Below the pieces are notes generated by a model. The model was not told where the DNA came from. It did not search any database and saw nothing but the letters and a program-made list of their open reading frames with translations. DNA of 64,000 nt, taken from positions 24,362,064 through 24,426,063 of the forward strand of contig JAOANR010000015.1 in assembly GCA_030278955.1 (NCBI GenBank), written 5' to 3'. Each line of letters opens with the position of its first letter. Position 1 is the first letter of the stretch. Origin of the DNA: Hygrophila difformis (lineage: Eukaryota; Streptophyta; Magnoliopsida; Lamiales; Acanthaceae). Below are positions 9,090-18,917 of this stretch, piece by piece. Position numbers and translations under genes: made by a program.

Positions 9090-11840
9090 TGTAACACCCC
9101 GGATTTGGTAACCCAGGTCGGGGTGTCACCGCCGCATCACCCTAGCAAGACACGAATTCCCGAGCTCGCTAAGGTGCAAGGCTTTTGGGTATGCAAAGTT
9201 TTAAAACATTCAACAATGAATCCGGAATCCAATAATACTTTAATCAAGTACGGTAGTAAAAATCATCATGCATGGATAAGGTAAATGCATCGGAAATGTA
9301 ATCACGGCCAACACGGCCAAAACCTCGGGTTAAACAGACCCGGTAAACAGTAATACGATGCAGAAAGCGAAAATGTTCATAAATAATTCCCCCCAAGTGT
9401 ATGCGTATGCGTCACTCGACATACTCTGTAAAAGAAAAATGACAACGGTTGTCAGTATAAAAATATACTGAGTAAGTTAATCCCTAACTAACAAATAAAA
9501 GGGCTTACATGTGTTTAAACTAAAGATTTCGCTTACCACACGTAATGTTAAAATACATAGTTTATTTGCAGCGGGAAAACATGATTAAAGGACTAAATTT
9601 TAAAAGCGTAATTTAAGCATAATTTAAGATGCATGAATTTTAAATACATAATTAAAGACATGATAAATACGATTTAAGCATAAAGAAACACTCACACAAG
9701 TCTTTTACATTTATCCTGTAGACTAAGAAGAGGACACCATACCGGGAGATCACTAACGAGGCAATCTCAACATAGGACCACTAACGAGGCAGTCCAAACA
9801 ATGGGAGACCACTAATGAGGCAGTCTCAAAAGATAGTAGGACCACTAACGAGGCGATCCAAAAAGATAGTAGGACCACTAACGAGGCGATCCAAAAATAC
9901 AGCGCGCGAGATCACTAACGAGGCAATCTCAGATAGTAAGGAGACCACTAAAGAGGCAGTCTCAAAGATAATGATAGCATGACGATCGGCTCAGCCTAGT
10001 GAACGGGATTTTTCGAAATTTCGTATTTCAAAGTTATCAAATGATCGATATCGCGTTTTCATAGTTCGAGTTTTCTCAAGTTCGAAAAATCCTATTCGAG
10101 GCAGTTTACGCCTTTCTTAATTAAAAATTCGTCTTTTCACCCAAAATTCTGAAATTTTTACAGTAATTCAAAAACACACACACGAACAACTTTCATGTTT
10201 TAAGTTTTTGGAAATAAGGTTCCGAAGTGAGTCGAAATTCGAGTTCATTGCAAGGAATAATTTCTGTCTTAAAAATTGTTTTCGTCACAGGTTCGTGCAA
10301 CGCCGATTAGAAATTCATTTCAAAACCAATCGATGTGAAATTTTTACAGTAACTACAAAACACGTTAAGGAACAACTTTCATGTTTTAAGAATTTGGAAA
10401 TAATGAATTCTTGGTACTCCAAAATCGACCACAACTCACTGCATACTCGCGGGTTCCGAATAGGGTTTAAAACAGTTCTGAAAATTCGACCGATTGACAT
10501 ATCAAATGAACACCAAAATCCGTGAAATTTTACATGCATAATCTAGACTCAATTATCTACAACGTTTGTTTAGGAATGCAAAGTTAAATCATTCGAAAAA
10601 GGGGTGAAAAACACGCATCAAGTTGAATATAGAAATCTGTCACAGTTTTAAAACGTTCGGGTCGACACAGAAGGTTTACGGCGTGATTTGGGATAGCAAA
10701 ACTTAATGTCAACGGCTGAAATTTGGACACAAGATAGATAAAGGTGTTAGGAACAACTTTTATGTTGAAAAGTTTTCGGTTTGAATTCCCGAAGGTCGAG
10801 TTTTAGGAGAGTCTTTGAAATTGGACGAAAATAGGGTTTTTGAAAACCGATTTTTGTTACAAGCCTATATCTCGATATTTAAACAACAAACAACCGCGAA
10901 AATTTGTGAGTAAGGTTTTAACTTACCTAGAATGAGGATAGGGTCGCTGGATTGGGTTTCCGGGTGTCCTAGGGTCACGACGAACGACCAACTTCTCCGA
11001 TCGCTTTTTGTTCGTTTTCCGACGGGAAGTCGTAGTAAGAAAAAAGGGTTAGAATATGAGTTTCTGAGATATATGGACGAATTAAAACTTTGTACAATAA
11101 CTTACCAAGAGTCTAGAGGGCAGGGCTTGGTTCCTTTCGCCTTGCCGTCGCCGGAATACTTGTCGGAAAGTGAGTTCGGAGAGGTTTCGACTTGGAGAGG
11201 AATATTGGAGGTGGCTAGGGTTTGTTTGCTGGAAATTATGGGGGAGGGGCGGCCACACAGCCTCTATAACCTTCCCCCATTGCCTTGATCCGTTTCCCCT
11301 TGATAGGGGATGGATTTTTGGCAAGAAAATCACCATGGAAGGAAAGTTTACACCTCCTGCACCTCTGGCGCGCTGGTGGCGCGCACATAGGCCTTTGTCC
11401 GCGCGGAGCACGCGTGGTCTGCCCTGGAGTCGCGACTCCTCCGTCCGCGCGGTGGCCGCGCGGCGGCGCGCGGAGAGCGCGGGCCGGTCGGACTGGCCGG
11501 TTCGGCGGTCCGCGTGTTCCGTCGGGTCTTTCCTTGCTTTCCCCTATCGGTTTTCTACGTGTTAGCTCGATTCCTTGGGTCGTCTCCGGTTCGGAATCTT
11601 TTCCTTAAACTTGTTACGAGTCCGGCTTATCGCTCGCAACATTTCCGTGTCCTAATTAGCCTAGTCTAAATTGGTTCCAACTCCTCCTATCGTCCTTGTG
11701 ATCTATTTCGTGATTTATTTTGTGATTTATTTCGTGACTGAACTTAGAAATTAGTTCCAAGCTGCCTACGTACCCTGTGAAGGGATCAAGTCATGACGTA
11801 GTTCAAAACAATTTGAATTTGTTTTTCCTCGGGTGTTACA
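9090..11840 (-). repeat. 3' LTR of the chromovirus derivative
   Basis: 2751 bp. Nearly identical to 15735-18487 and clearly related to 60642-63440. It contains the hairpin array (9742-9966) and a GC-rich palindromic block (about 11366-11505). Apparent frames of about 110-130 codons are not kept in the third LTR, so I do not call them genes. Confidence 0.9.
9742..9966. repeat. LTR hairpin array (7 units) with constant loop and covarying stems
   Basis: Seven ~21-23 base units separated by 8-14 bases. Each has the loop CACTAACGAGGC(A) (one T and one A variant) between complementary arms. Arms vary together: GAGAT/ATCTC, GGAC/GTCC, GAGAC/GTCTC; two GGACC/GATCC units pair with one mismatch. The same array occurs in the other two LTRs of the family. 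Confidence 0.85.
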
Positions 11841-11858
11841 TCCTCCCCCCCTTAAGAA
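11841..11858 (-). promoter_or_regulatory. Polypurine tract of the chromovirus derivative
   Basis: On the minus strand CTTAAGGGGGGGAGGA directly abuts the 3' LTR, the place where plus-strand DNA synthesis is primed. The same sequence abuts the LTR at 63441. Confidence 0.75.
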
Positions 11859-11863
11859 TACAG

Positions 11864-12399
11864 TTATGTCCCCATAACTGTGGTCGGGTCATCTTGGAAG
11901 AGGGTAGGGTAACGTTGCCTCATGTCGGCTTCTAATTCCCAGGTTGCCGTTTCTGTCTCGTGGTTGGACCACAGGACCTTGACCATCTTTACAGATTTAA
12001 TCCTTGTCACCCTTTCCTTGTAGTCGAGTATTCGCACCGGGGTTTCTTCATAGGTCAAGTCATCGTCCAATTCGATTACGTCCGGTTGGAGTACAGGCGA
12101 CGTGTCGGGCACATACTTCTTCAGTCGGGGGTCGTGGAGCTCGTTATGGATACGAGCAAACTGTGGTGGGGACGTTAGTTAATAAGCGGTTTTCTATTCC
12201 CTACGGAATTTCTTATGGTCCCTATGTATTTACGTCCCAAGGGTTTCCTGTAGTCCTGCGAAAGGAGGACGTGAGGCAATTCTGCTGTCCTTGCCCGGAA
12301 TAATGCCAGGTGATGCTCCATGTCGTCGTATTTCACTGTCAATGTATGCCCGGGTTCACTGAGGAGCGTATAGCAAAAGAGATTGAGGAGAACAGGAAA
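11864..12399 (-). pseudogene. Integrase C-terminus with chromodomain-like tail (pol stub)
   Basis: Reads downward from about 12399. Near 12150 it has RIHNELHDPRLKKYVPD, the equivalent of the linker that follows integrase in plant chromoviruses. Then comes a tail of about 80 residues with MVKVLWSNHE...ATWELE and MRQRYPTLF, typical of the chromodomain-like C-terminus of Tekay-type elements, thought to steer integration to heterochromatin. It ends at 11864. The catalytic core is missing: at about 12400 the sequence switches abruptly to an unrelated GC-rich block. The sister element at 63464-64000 is collinear with this stub up to the window edge. Confidence 0.8.
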
Positions 12400-12614
12400 A
12401 ATAAAACTCCCTCCGGGTCCCGCGCGGTGGCCGCGCGGTAATGAGCCCCAGCGCGCGGAGAGCGCGCGGCTCCCTCTGTTCGAGAAAATAGGGCTCGCGC
12501 TCCGCGCGAGCCACTTCCCCCATTTTCCATTCGAGAACACACCCCCAATTCTCTCTAAATCCGGCGAGTTACCTTCCTGTCTGCTTGATTTCGACTTCAA
12601 TTTCACTCATCGAG
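12400..12614 (+). promoter_or_regulatory. GC-rich promoter-like region and first (non-coding) exon of the antisense gene
   Basis: A CpG-rich stretch with nested palindromes (CCGCGCGGTGGCCGCGCGG, GCGCGCGGAGAGCGCGCGG, at 12419-12512) closely resembling the block in each LTR (11444-11500). After it comes a pyrimidine-rich leader (CCCAATTCTCTC) ending in CATCGAG|GTACGA, a good splice donor (GT at 12615-12616). I infer a promoter and 5'-UTR exon; the transcription start is not determined. Confidence 0.45.
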
Positions 12615-13190
12615 GTACGATTCTACTAAACCCACTTACTAATTTCAACTTTTATGTTTTGTATGACTTGATTTGTGAGGAGATTTAGGAAATTAGGGTT
12701 TGTGTACAAAAATTGGGGGTTTGTGACTTTTAGGCTTGATTTGTGCAAATTAGCAAGTGTACGTGGCAATTGTTGTTACTCTTGTTGCCTTGCCTATGTT
12801 TATGTTATAATGTGTTTATGTTTTTGGCAAATTCTTGTTGAATTCGAATCCTTAGAAAGGCTGTGAAGTTTTTGATGTTTGGTTGTTATTGGGGTGTGGT
12901 TATTAGAATGATTGTTTCATTCTGTGGGCAATTTCCGTGTGTTGTTAGTAACTTAGGTTTTTGGTTTATTGCGCACATAGCGTGTTCGACGAAATGCCAC
13001 GAAGGGTTTGGGCACTAGTTTGAGCATATCCTTTGTCTAGATTACCTCCTGGTTGGTCTTAGCAAACGGTAGGATTTGTTGTTCTTACGGTATATTCGCG
13101 TTGGAAGTGTATATTAATGCCCTTTTTCGTATTTTCGCTTGACTTCTGTGTGGGAGTTAGCCTTATAATCGGTATTTGGTAACTTGCAGG

Positions 13191-14510
13191 ATGTTGCTCT
13201 TTTTGTGGGTCGTTTTGGCGTCTCTCATGTGTCCTCCGAGGACTAGGAGACGAGTTGCTGATGAGGCTGGCCCCAGTCATGCCGCTCCGGCGATGCCTGA
13301 TTTCGACGAGAGCGAGTCAGAGGAGGACGAGGAGCAGCGGGGCCCGCGACTCAGGGGTCTCCCGGACGAGGTGCGTCCTCACCGGCACGACAGGTTCCGG
13401 TTTAGGACGAGGGCTGCCCAGGACTTTTATTTCGACGAGCTTCGTCGAAACAGGGCCTACGTCCCTGAGAGAGGCATATATCCCCTTCATATGGGCGATG
13501 ACAGGGTCAGTGCAGTCTTGGAGTATCTGCAGTGGACCGGACTGGCACGTCACCGCGAGGGCGTCGCCTCCGGTTATTTGGCTATGGAGGTTATTGCCAA
13601 CATTGGCGGTCTCGGGGAGGGTGACGATCTATCCCGGGTATGGGTCCGTGGTCGCTATCTCGACTTCAGTGCTCGGGCGATCAATGTCTATTTTGGCTTG
13701 CCCGACGATGGCGTATTCCGGCCACAGCCTGAGGGACGTGTTCTTGCTCCTGCATGGAACACCTTATGCACCATAGTGCCTCCTCAGCTCGAGCACAGTC
13801 ATGAGCTTCGTTTGACGACGATGGACTCCCCTTGGCGAGAGCTTGCTCAGCTGTGGTTAGGGCGCGTCCGGCCGATCACTCGGAGCCACATTGTCCTGGA
13901 TCACGTCTACGAGACCATTTGCTTCATCGCGCGAGACGGTAGGGTGAATGTAGGAGCTTGCATCGAGGACAACTTGCGGGGTATGCGGAGAGGACGAGGG
14001 AGTAGGGTGATTACCCACGTTCACCTCATCTGTGGGTTGTGCGCGGCGCAGGGGATTCGCACTACACCGGAGACAGACCCGTACGACCTAGCACCGGGCC
14101 GTTGCTACCGTATCCCGACTTATGCTGACCGGCGTAGCGCCTTACGTCGTGGGGCTCCCCGTGCTGTACCTCGCCCGCAGCCTGATGACGACGGCCTGAT
14201 CCTTGTTGTACCACCGGAGCAGCCACCCCCTCCTCCAGTAGTTCCACCTCCTGTTGTGGCACCTCAGGGGCAGGAGATGACTCAGATGCTGCAGATGATG
14301 CAGGAGATGCGGGTCAGTATGGACGCCGGGTTTGCAGCTGGGCAGGCTCGTTATGACGCCCTCGACGCTAGGTTGGACTTCTGTCAGACCCGTATGGGCT
14401 CGTTTGCTACGAGGCAGGCTCAGCAGCAGGCCACCATGTCCGACATGTACGCCTATGTGCGGCAGATGGACGACTACATGCGCCGGCAGTTCCCGCCTCC
14501 CGATCAGTGA
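13191..14510 (+). CDS. Antisense retrotransposon gene with 'putative plant transposon protein' domain
   Basis: 439 codons on the strand opposite to the host element. An acceptor CTTGCAG|G at 13183-13190 pairs with the donor at 12615, giving a 575-bp leader intron; the ATG follows the junction by one base (ATG at 13227 is an alternative start). The protein has a basic start, an acidic Glu/Asp run (about 30-45), and a central domain of about 220 residues (about 65-285) with VWVRGRYLDFSARAINVYFG, LPDDG, W..LAQLWL and SHIVLDHVYE...VNVGACIEDNL. It ends in a proline-rich segment and a Met/Gln-rich helical tail. The central pattern matches what I recall as Pfam PF20167, found in plant retrotransposon-linked proteins; molecular function unknown. 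There is no stop or frameshift over 1.3 kb, and base composition is much more GC-rich than the surroundings, which suggests selection or recent origin. Confidence 0.7.
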   Translation: MLLFLWVVLASLMCPPRTRRRVADEAGPSHAAPAMPDFDESESEEDEEQRGPRLRGLPDEVRPHRHDRFRFRTRAAQDFYFDELRRNRAYVPERGIYPLHMGDDRVSAVLEYLQWTGLARHREGVASGYLAMEVIANIGGLGEGDDLSRVWVRGRYLDFSARAINVYFGLPDDGVFRPQPEGRVLAPAWNTLCTIVPPQLEHSHELRLTTMDSPWRELAQLWLGRVRPITRSHIVLDHVYETICFIARDGRVNVGACIEDNLRGMRRGRGSRVITHVHLICGLCAAQGIRTTPETDPYDLAPGRCYRIPTYADRRSALRRGAPRAVPRPQPDDDGLILVVPPEQPPPPPVVPPPVVAPQGQEMTQMLQMMQEMRVSMDAGFAAGQARYDALDARLDFCQTRMGSFATRQAQQQATMSDMYAYVRQMDDYMRRQFPPPDQ

Positions 14511-14987
14511 TGTCTCCTTTTGGTTTCGTGTTTTTGTTTAGGTTTTGCATTAGACGTACTTTGTTTCGTTTCCTCCTTATGAGGTCGTTGCTGTTGTCTG
14601 GAATTCGTGTCTTATATTTTCGTCATGTTATTGCTTAGTTAGGTGTTTGACATGTGTTAGTGGTTTACTGCTGTTTTAGAAGTATGGTTGAACTGTCCCG
14701 CTTTAGTTATGATTTATGGTACTACGGCTTCGTCGTTACCTCTTCACTGCATTTTCATGAGTGGAGGCTGCCCACTCGTTATTGCGCATTTACGTGGTTG
14801 AGTTTCTCCCGGGTATGTGGATATGATACGCGAATAAGTATAAAGGATAATTGAAATAACTGCTGGAAATTCCTTTTATTGCTCCAAAAGAAACCTTTTG
14901 GGTTATACGCAGTAGGATGAATGTAGTAGTGCTGACAATAGTCAAAGAAGGTACAAGTAGTAATGCATCGATAACTATATCCCTAAT

Positions 14988-15386
14988 CTAGAGGGGGCAG
15001 GTAGGGGCATCCTCGATGGGGTCGTCCTCATCGCTGGATACGTCAATGGGGACAGCGACGTCGGGGCCAGGGCCCAGGTTCTGGAGGATTGCCTCACCAA
15101 CGTCTTGGGTTAGGTTGGTCAGGTCCCAGCCCAGGTTCTCCACTTGCTCTTCCAAGCCATCACTCTGGTCCTGGAGCTGGGCCACTTGGGCCTGAAGCTG
15201 CGCGACTTGCTCCTGCAGCTGGGTTATGTGGTGATGGTCTGCCTCCCTAAGATGACCCAGATGGGCCACGTTACCCTCCAACTGTCCTACCCGCGTTTTG
15301 AAGTAATTGATGTGTTGTTGGCCCTCAAGGTATGCGTTCATTAATTTCACCATCAAATTGACCATGTTCGCGTTGGGCTCGGCCAT
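14988..15386 (-). CDS. Coiled-coil protein of the chromovirus derivative (132 aa)
   Basis: This is the first sense-strand frame after the primer-binding site, where gag normally sits. The protein begins MAEPNANMVNLMVKLMNAYL. Residues about 30-90 form a clear coiled coil with repeating QLQEQVAQLQAQVAQLQDQ heptads, and the tail is acidic (SSDEDDP). There is no zinc knuckle and no recognisable capsid fold. It could be a relic of gag, or a small protein that helps a non-autonomous element join another element's particle; the sequence cannot decide. It converges with the antisense gene, whose coding region ends at 14510, leaving about 480 bp between them. Confidence 0.55.
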   Translation of the reverse strand: MAEPNANMVNLMVKLMNAYLEGQQHINYFKTRVGQLEGNVAHLGHLREADHHHITQLQEQVAQLQAQVAQLQDQSDGLEEQVENLGWDLTNLTQDVGEAILQNLGPGPDVAVPIDVSSDEDDPIEDAPTCPL

Positions 15387-15719
15387 CTAATGTCAACAAG
15401 GGAGGTTAGAGTTAGACATTTTTCAGGCAAGGTTAAGATATGCACGAATTTAAATCTATATGCAACATGCAAGTGCAAGTCCCTTCCCCATTAAAATTTA
15501 GTTTATCCGTATGTTTAAAATAAATTGCTAAAGGTTGGGCCTCTATAGTGGGCCAAAATTTAATTTTTCTTTGGCCAAGATTTTGGGCTTATGAAAAAGA
15601 GAAATAAACTTTCGGCTAAAAACAACACTAGTAGTCAAAATAAATAATTTAAAAATAATACTTGGGTATTAAAAATAATGGTTTAAAAATAATAGTAATA
15701 GCTTTTAAAAATTTTCCGG

Positions 15720-15734
15720 GCTCTGATACCAACT
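15720..15734 (-). promoter_or_regulatory. Primer-binding site (initiator tRNA-Met)
   Basis: On the minus strand, immediately after the 5' LTR: AGTTGGTATCAGAGC, containing TGGTATCAGAGC, the standard complement of the 3' end of plant initiator tRNA-Met. It fixes the element's orientation as minus. Confidence 0.9.
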
Positions 15735-18487
15735 TGTAAAACCCCGGATTTGGTAACCCAGGCAGGGGTGTCACCGCCGCATCACCCCAGCAAGACACGG
15801 ATTCCCGAGCTTGCTAAGGAGGTGCAAGGCTTATGGGTATGCAAAGTTTTAAAACATTCAACAATGAATCCGGAATCCAATAATACTTTAATCAAGTACG
15901 GTAGTAAAAATCATCATGCATGGATAAGGTAAATGCAGCGGAAATGTAATCACGGCCAACACGGCCAAAACCTCGGGTTAAACAGACCCGGTAAACAGTA
16001 ATACGATGCAGAAAGCGAAAATGTTCATAAATAATTCCCCCCAAGTGTATGCGTATGCGTCACTCGACATACTCTGTAAAAGAAAAATGACAACGGTTGT
16101 CAGTATAAAAATATACTGAGTAAGTTAATCCCTAACTAACAAATAAAAGGGGTTACATGTGTTTAAACTAAAGATTTCGCTTACCACACGTAATGTTAAA
16201 ATACATAGTTTATTTGCAGCGGGAAAACATGATTAAAGGACTAAATTTTAAAAGCGTAATTTAAGCATAATATAAGAGGCATGAATTTTAAATACATAAT
16301 TAAAGACATGATAAATACGATTTAAGCATAAAGAAACACTCACACAAGTCTTTTACATTTATCCCGTAGACTAAGAAGAGGACACCATACCGGGAGATCA
16401 CTAACGAGGCAATCTCAACATAGGACCACTAACGAGGCAGTCCAAACAATGGGAGACCACTAACGAGGCTGTCTCAAAAGATAGTAGGACCACTAACGAG
16501 GCGATCCAAAAAGATAGTAGGACCACTAACGAGGCGATCCAAAAATACAGCGCGCGAGATCACTAACGAGGCAATCTCAGATAGTAAGGAGACCACTAAC
16601 GAGGCAGTCTCAAAGATAATGATAGCATGACGATCGGCTCAGCCTAGTGAACGGGATTCTTCGAAATTTCGTATTTCAAAGTTATCAAATGATCGATATC
16701 GCGTTTTCATAGTTCGAGTTTTCTCAAGTTCGAAAAATCCTATTCGAGGCAGTTTACGCCTTTCTTAATTAAAAATTCGTCTTTTCACCAAAAATTCTGA
16801 AATTTTTACAGTAATTCAAAAACACACACACGAACAACTTTCATGTTTTAAGTTTTCGGAAATAAGGTTCCGAAGTGAGTCGAAATTCGAGTTCATTGCA
16901 AGGAATAATTTCTGTCTTAAAAACTGTTTTCGTCACAGGTTCGTGCAACGCCGATTAGAAATTCATTTCAAAACCAATCGATGTGAAATTTTTACAGTAA
17001 CTACAAAACACGTTAAGGAACAACTTTCATGTTTTAAGAATTTGGAAATAATGAATTCTTGGTACTCAAAAATCGACCACAACTCACTGCATACTCGCGG
17101 GTTCCGAATAGGGTTTAAAACAGTTCTGAAAATTCGACCGATTGACATATCAAATGAACACCAAAATCCGTGAAATTTTACATGCATAATCTAGACTCAA
17201 TTATCTACAACTTTTATTTAGGAATGCAAAGTTAAATCATTCGAAAAAGGGGTGAAAAACACGCATCAAGTTGAATATAGAAATCTGTCACAGTTTTAAA
17301 ACGTTCGGGTCGACACAGAAGGTTTACGGCGTGATTTGGGATAGCAAAACTTAATGTCAACGGCTGAAATTTGGACACAAGATAGATAAAGGTGTTAGGA
17401 ACAACTTTTATGTTGAAAAGTTTTCGGTTTGAATTCCCGAAGGTCGCGTTTTAGGAGAGTCTTTGAAATTGGACGAAAATAGGGTTTTTGAAAACCGATT
17501 TTTGTTACAAGCCTATATCTCGAGATTTAAACAACAAACAACCGCGAAAATTTGTGAGTAAGGTTTTAATTACCTAGAATGAGGATAGGGTCGCTGGATT
17601 GGGTTTCCGGGTGTCCTAGGGTCACGACGAACGGCCAACTTCTCCGATCGCTTTTTGTTCGTTTTCCGACGGGAAGTCGTAGTAAGGAAAAAGGGTTAGA
17701 ATATGAGTTTCTGAGATATATGGACGAATTAAAACTTTGTACAATAACTTACCAAGAGTCTAGAGGGCAGGGCTTGGTTCCTTTCGCCTTGCCGTCGCCG
17801 GAATACTTGCCGGAAAGTGAGTTCGGAGAGGTTTCGACTTGGAGAGGAATATTGGAGGTGGCTAGGGTTTGTTTGCTGGAAATTATGGGGGAGGGGCGGC
17901 CACACAGCCTCTATAACCTTCCCCCATTGCCTTGATCCGTTTCCCCTTGATAGGGGACGGATTTTTGGCAAGAAAATCACCATGGAAGGAAAGTTTACAC
18001 CTCCTGCACCTCTGGCGCGCTGGTGACGCGCACATAGGCCTTTGTCCGCGCGGAACACGCGTGGTCTGCCCTGGAGTCGCGACTCCTCCGTCCGCGCGGT
18101 GGCCGCGCGGCGGCGCGCGGAGAGCGCGGGCTGGGCGGACCGGCCGGTTCGGCGGTCCGCGTGTTCCGTCGGGTCTTTCCTTGCTTTCCCCTATCGGTTT
18201 TCTACGTGTTAGCTCGATTCCTTGGGTCGTCTCCGGTTCGGAATCTTTTCCTTAAACTTGTTACGAGTCCGGCTTATCGCTCGCAACATTTCCGTGTCCT
18301 AATTAGCCTAGTCTAAATTGGTTCCAACTCCTCCTATCGTCCTTGTGATCTATTTCGTGATTTATTTTGTGATTTATTTCGTGACTGAACTTAGAAATTA
18401 GTTCCAAGCTGCCTACGTACCCTGTGAAGGGATCAAGTCATGACGCAGTTCAAAACAATTTGAATTTGTTTTTCCTAGGGTGTTACA
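15735..18487 (-). repeat. 5' LTR of the chromovirus derivative
   Basis: 2753 bp, nearly identical to 9090-11840. It starts TGTAAAACCCC where the partner has TGTAACACCCC. Confidence 0.9.
16390..16616. repeat. LTR hairpin array, second copy (7 units)
   Basis: Same seven-unit order as 9742-9966. Two loop bases that vary in that copy are standard here (CACTAACGAGGC); one unit has GCTGTCTC instead of GCAGTCTC. Confidence 0.85.
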
Positions 18488-18917
18488 GAGGCGCTGGGCT
18501 GTGACGAGAGAGACACGATGGAGAATGTGAACTGGTGGTGTTCCAGCCAGTTCCGACAGTCAGGCGATGAACTCCAGCAGATGGTGAAGAAGGTTGGTTG
18601 ACGCCTGACAGTCCATTCCCCATTCTTTCTTTTTCTTAAACTTGTACAGCTTTTATTTAATTTATTTTATTTTGTTATCTTTATTTATACTTTATTTTGC
18701 CTATTTGCTTCTTAGGATGTAGAGCTGTGATATTCTTCATCCTTTCATTGTTTCTATAAAATAAACTTGCTATTATAGCAGTTTTAGATCTAAAAGTTAT
18801 GGCATTCCGTCATTCTATGGAGCTTTAAGTGTTAAAATCAAATTTTGTTTGTTTAGATAGGATAGATCTATTATTTTTAGAGTTTTTAGGTTTTAGGTTT
18901 AGATCTACTAATATTTA

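Larger units (their letters stand above)
9090..18487 (-). mobile_element. Non-autonomous LTR retrotransposon derived from a chromovirus (Ty3/gypsy, Tekay-like)
   Basis: Complete element, 9398 bp, with the 5-bp target duplication GAGGC (9085-9089 and 18488-18492). The LTRs (9090-11840 and 15735-18487) have TGTAACACC...GGTGTTACA ends. It reads on the minus strand: a primer-binding site matching initiator tRNA-Met lies beside the right LTR, and a purine tract beside the left LTR. The 3.9-kb internal part keeps only a C-terminal integrase/chromodomain stub, a 132-aa coiled-coil frame, and an antisense gene; gag, protease, RT and RNase H are absent. It must have moved using proteins from a complete relative. 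The LTRs differ by only about 1-2% by eye, so it is young. Confidence 0.85.
9064..18601 (+). pseudogene. Short reading frame of the tandem unit (copy 2), split by the LTR element
   Basis: The 5' part (9064-9089) encodes the conserved start of the peptide. The frame resumes after the LTR element at 18493 and runs to a TGA at 18599-18601. Ignoring the insertion it is a frame of about 44 codons that lacks a central stretch present in copy 0. Product unknown. The insertion is young (its LTRs are nearly identical), so this frame may have been intact until recently. Confidence 0.4.
8351..18714 (+). repeat. Tandem unit, copy 2 (interrupted by an LTR element)
   Basis: Starts at GGATGCAGAG (8351) and ends at 18714. 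After removing the 9398-bp LTR element and one 5-bp target duplicate, about 961 bp remain. Copies 1 and 2 are clearly related along their length. The trailer at 18640-18710 gives the uninterrupted site for the Mutator-like insertion of copy 0. Confidence 0.8.

Noticed and set aside
9742..9966. CRISPR-like array of regularly spaced repeats
   Set aside because: Nuclear plant DNA; spacers are short and similar; units are hairpins inside an LTR.
10932..11288. 118-codon frame in the chromovirus LTR, also present at 17579-17935
   Set aside because: Present twice only because the LTRs are near-identical; broken in the more diverged LTR at 62530-62890, and it has no recognisable motif.
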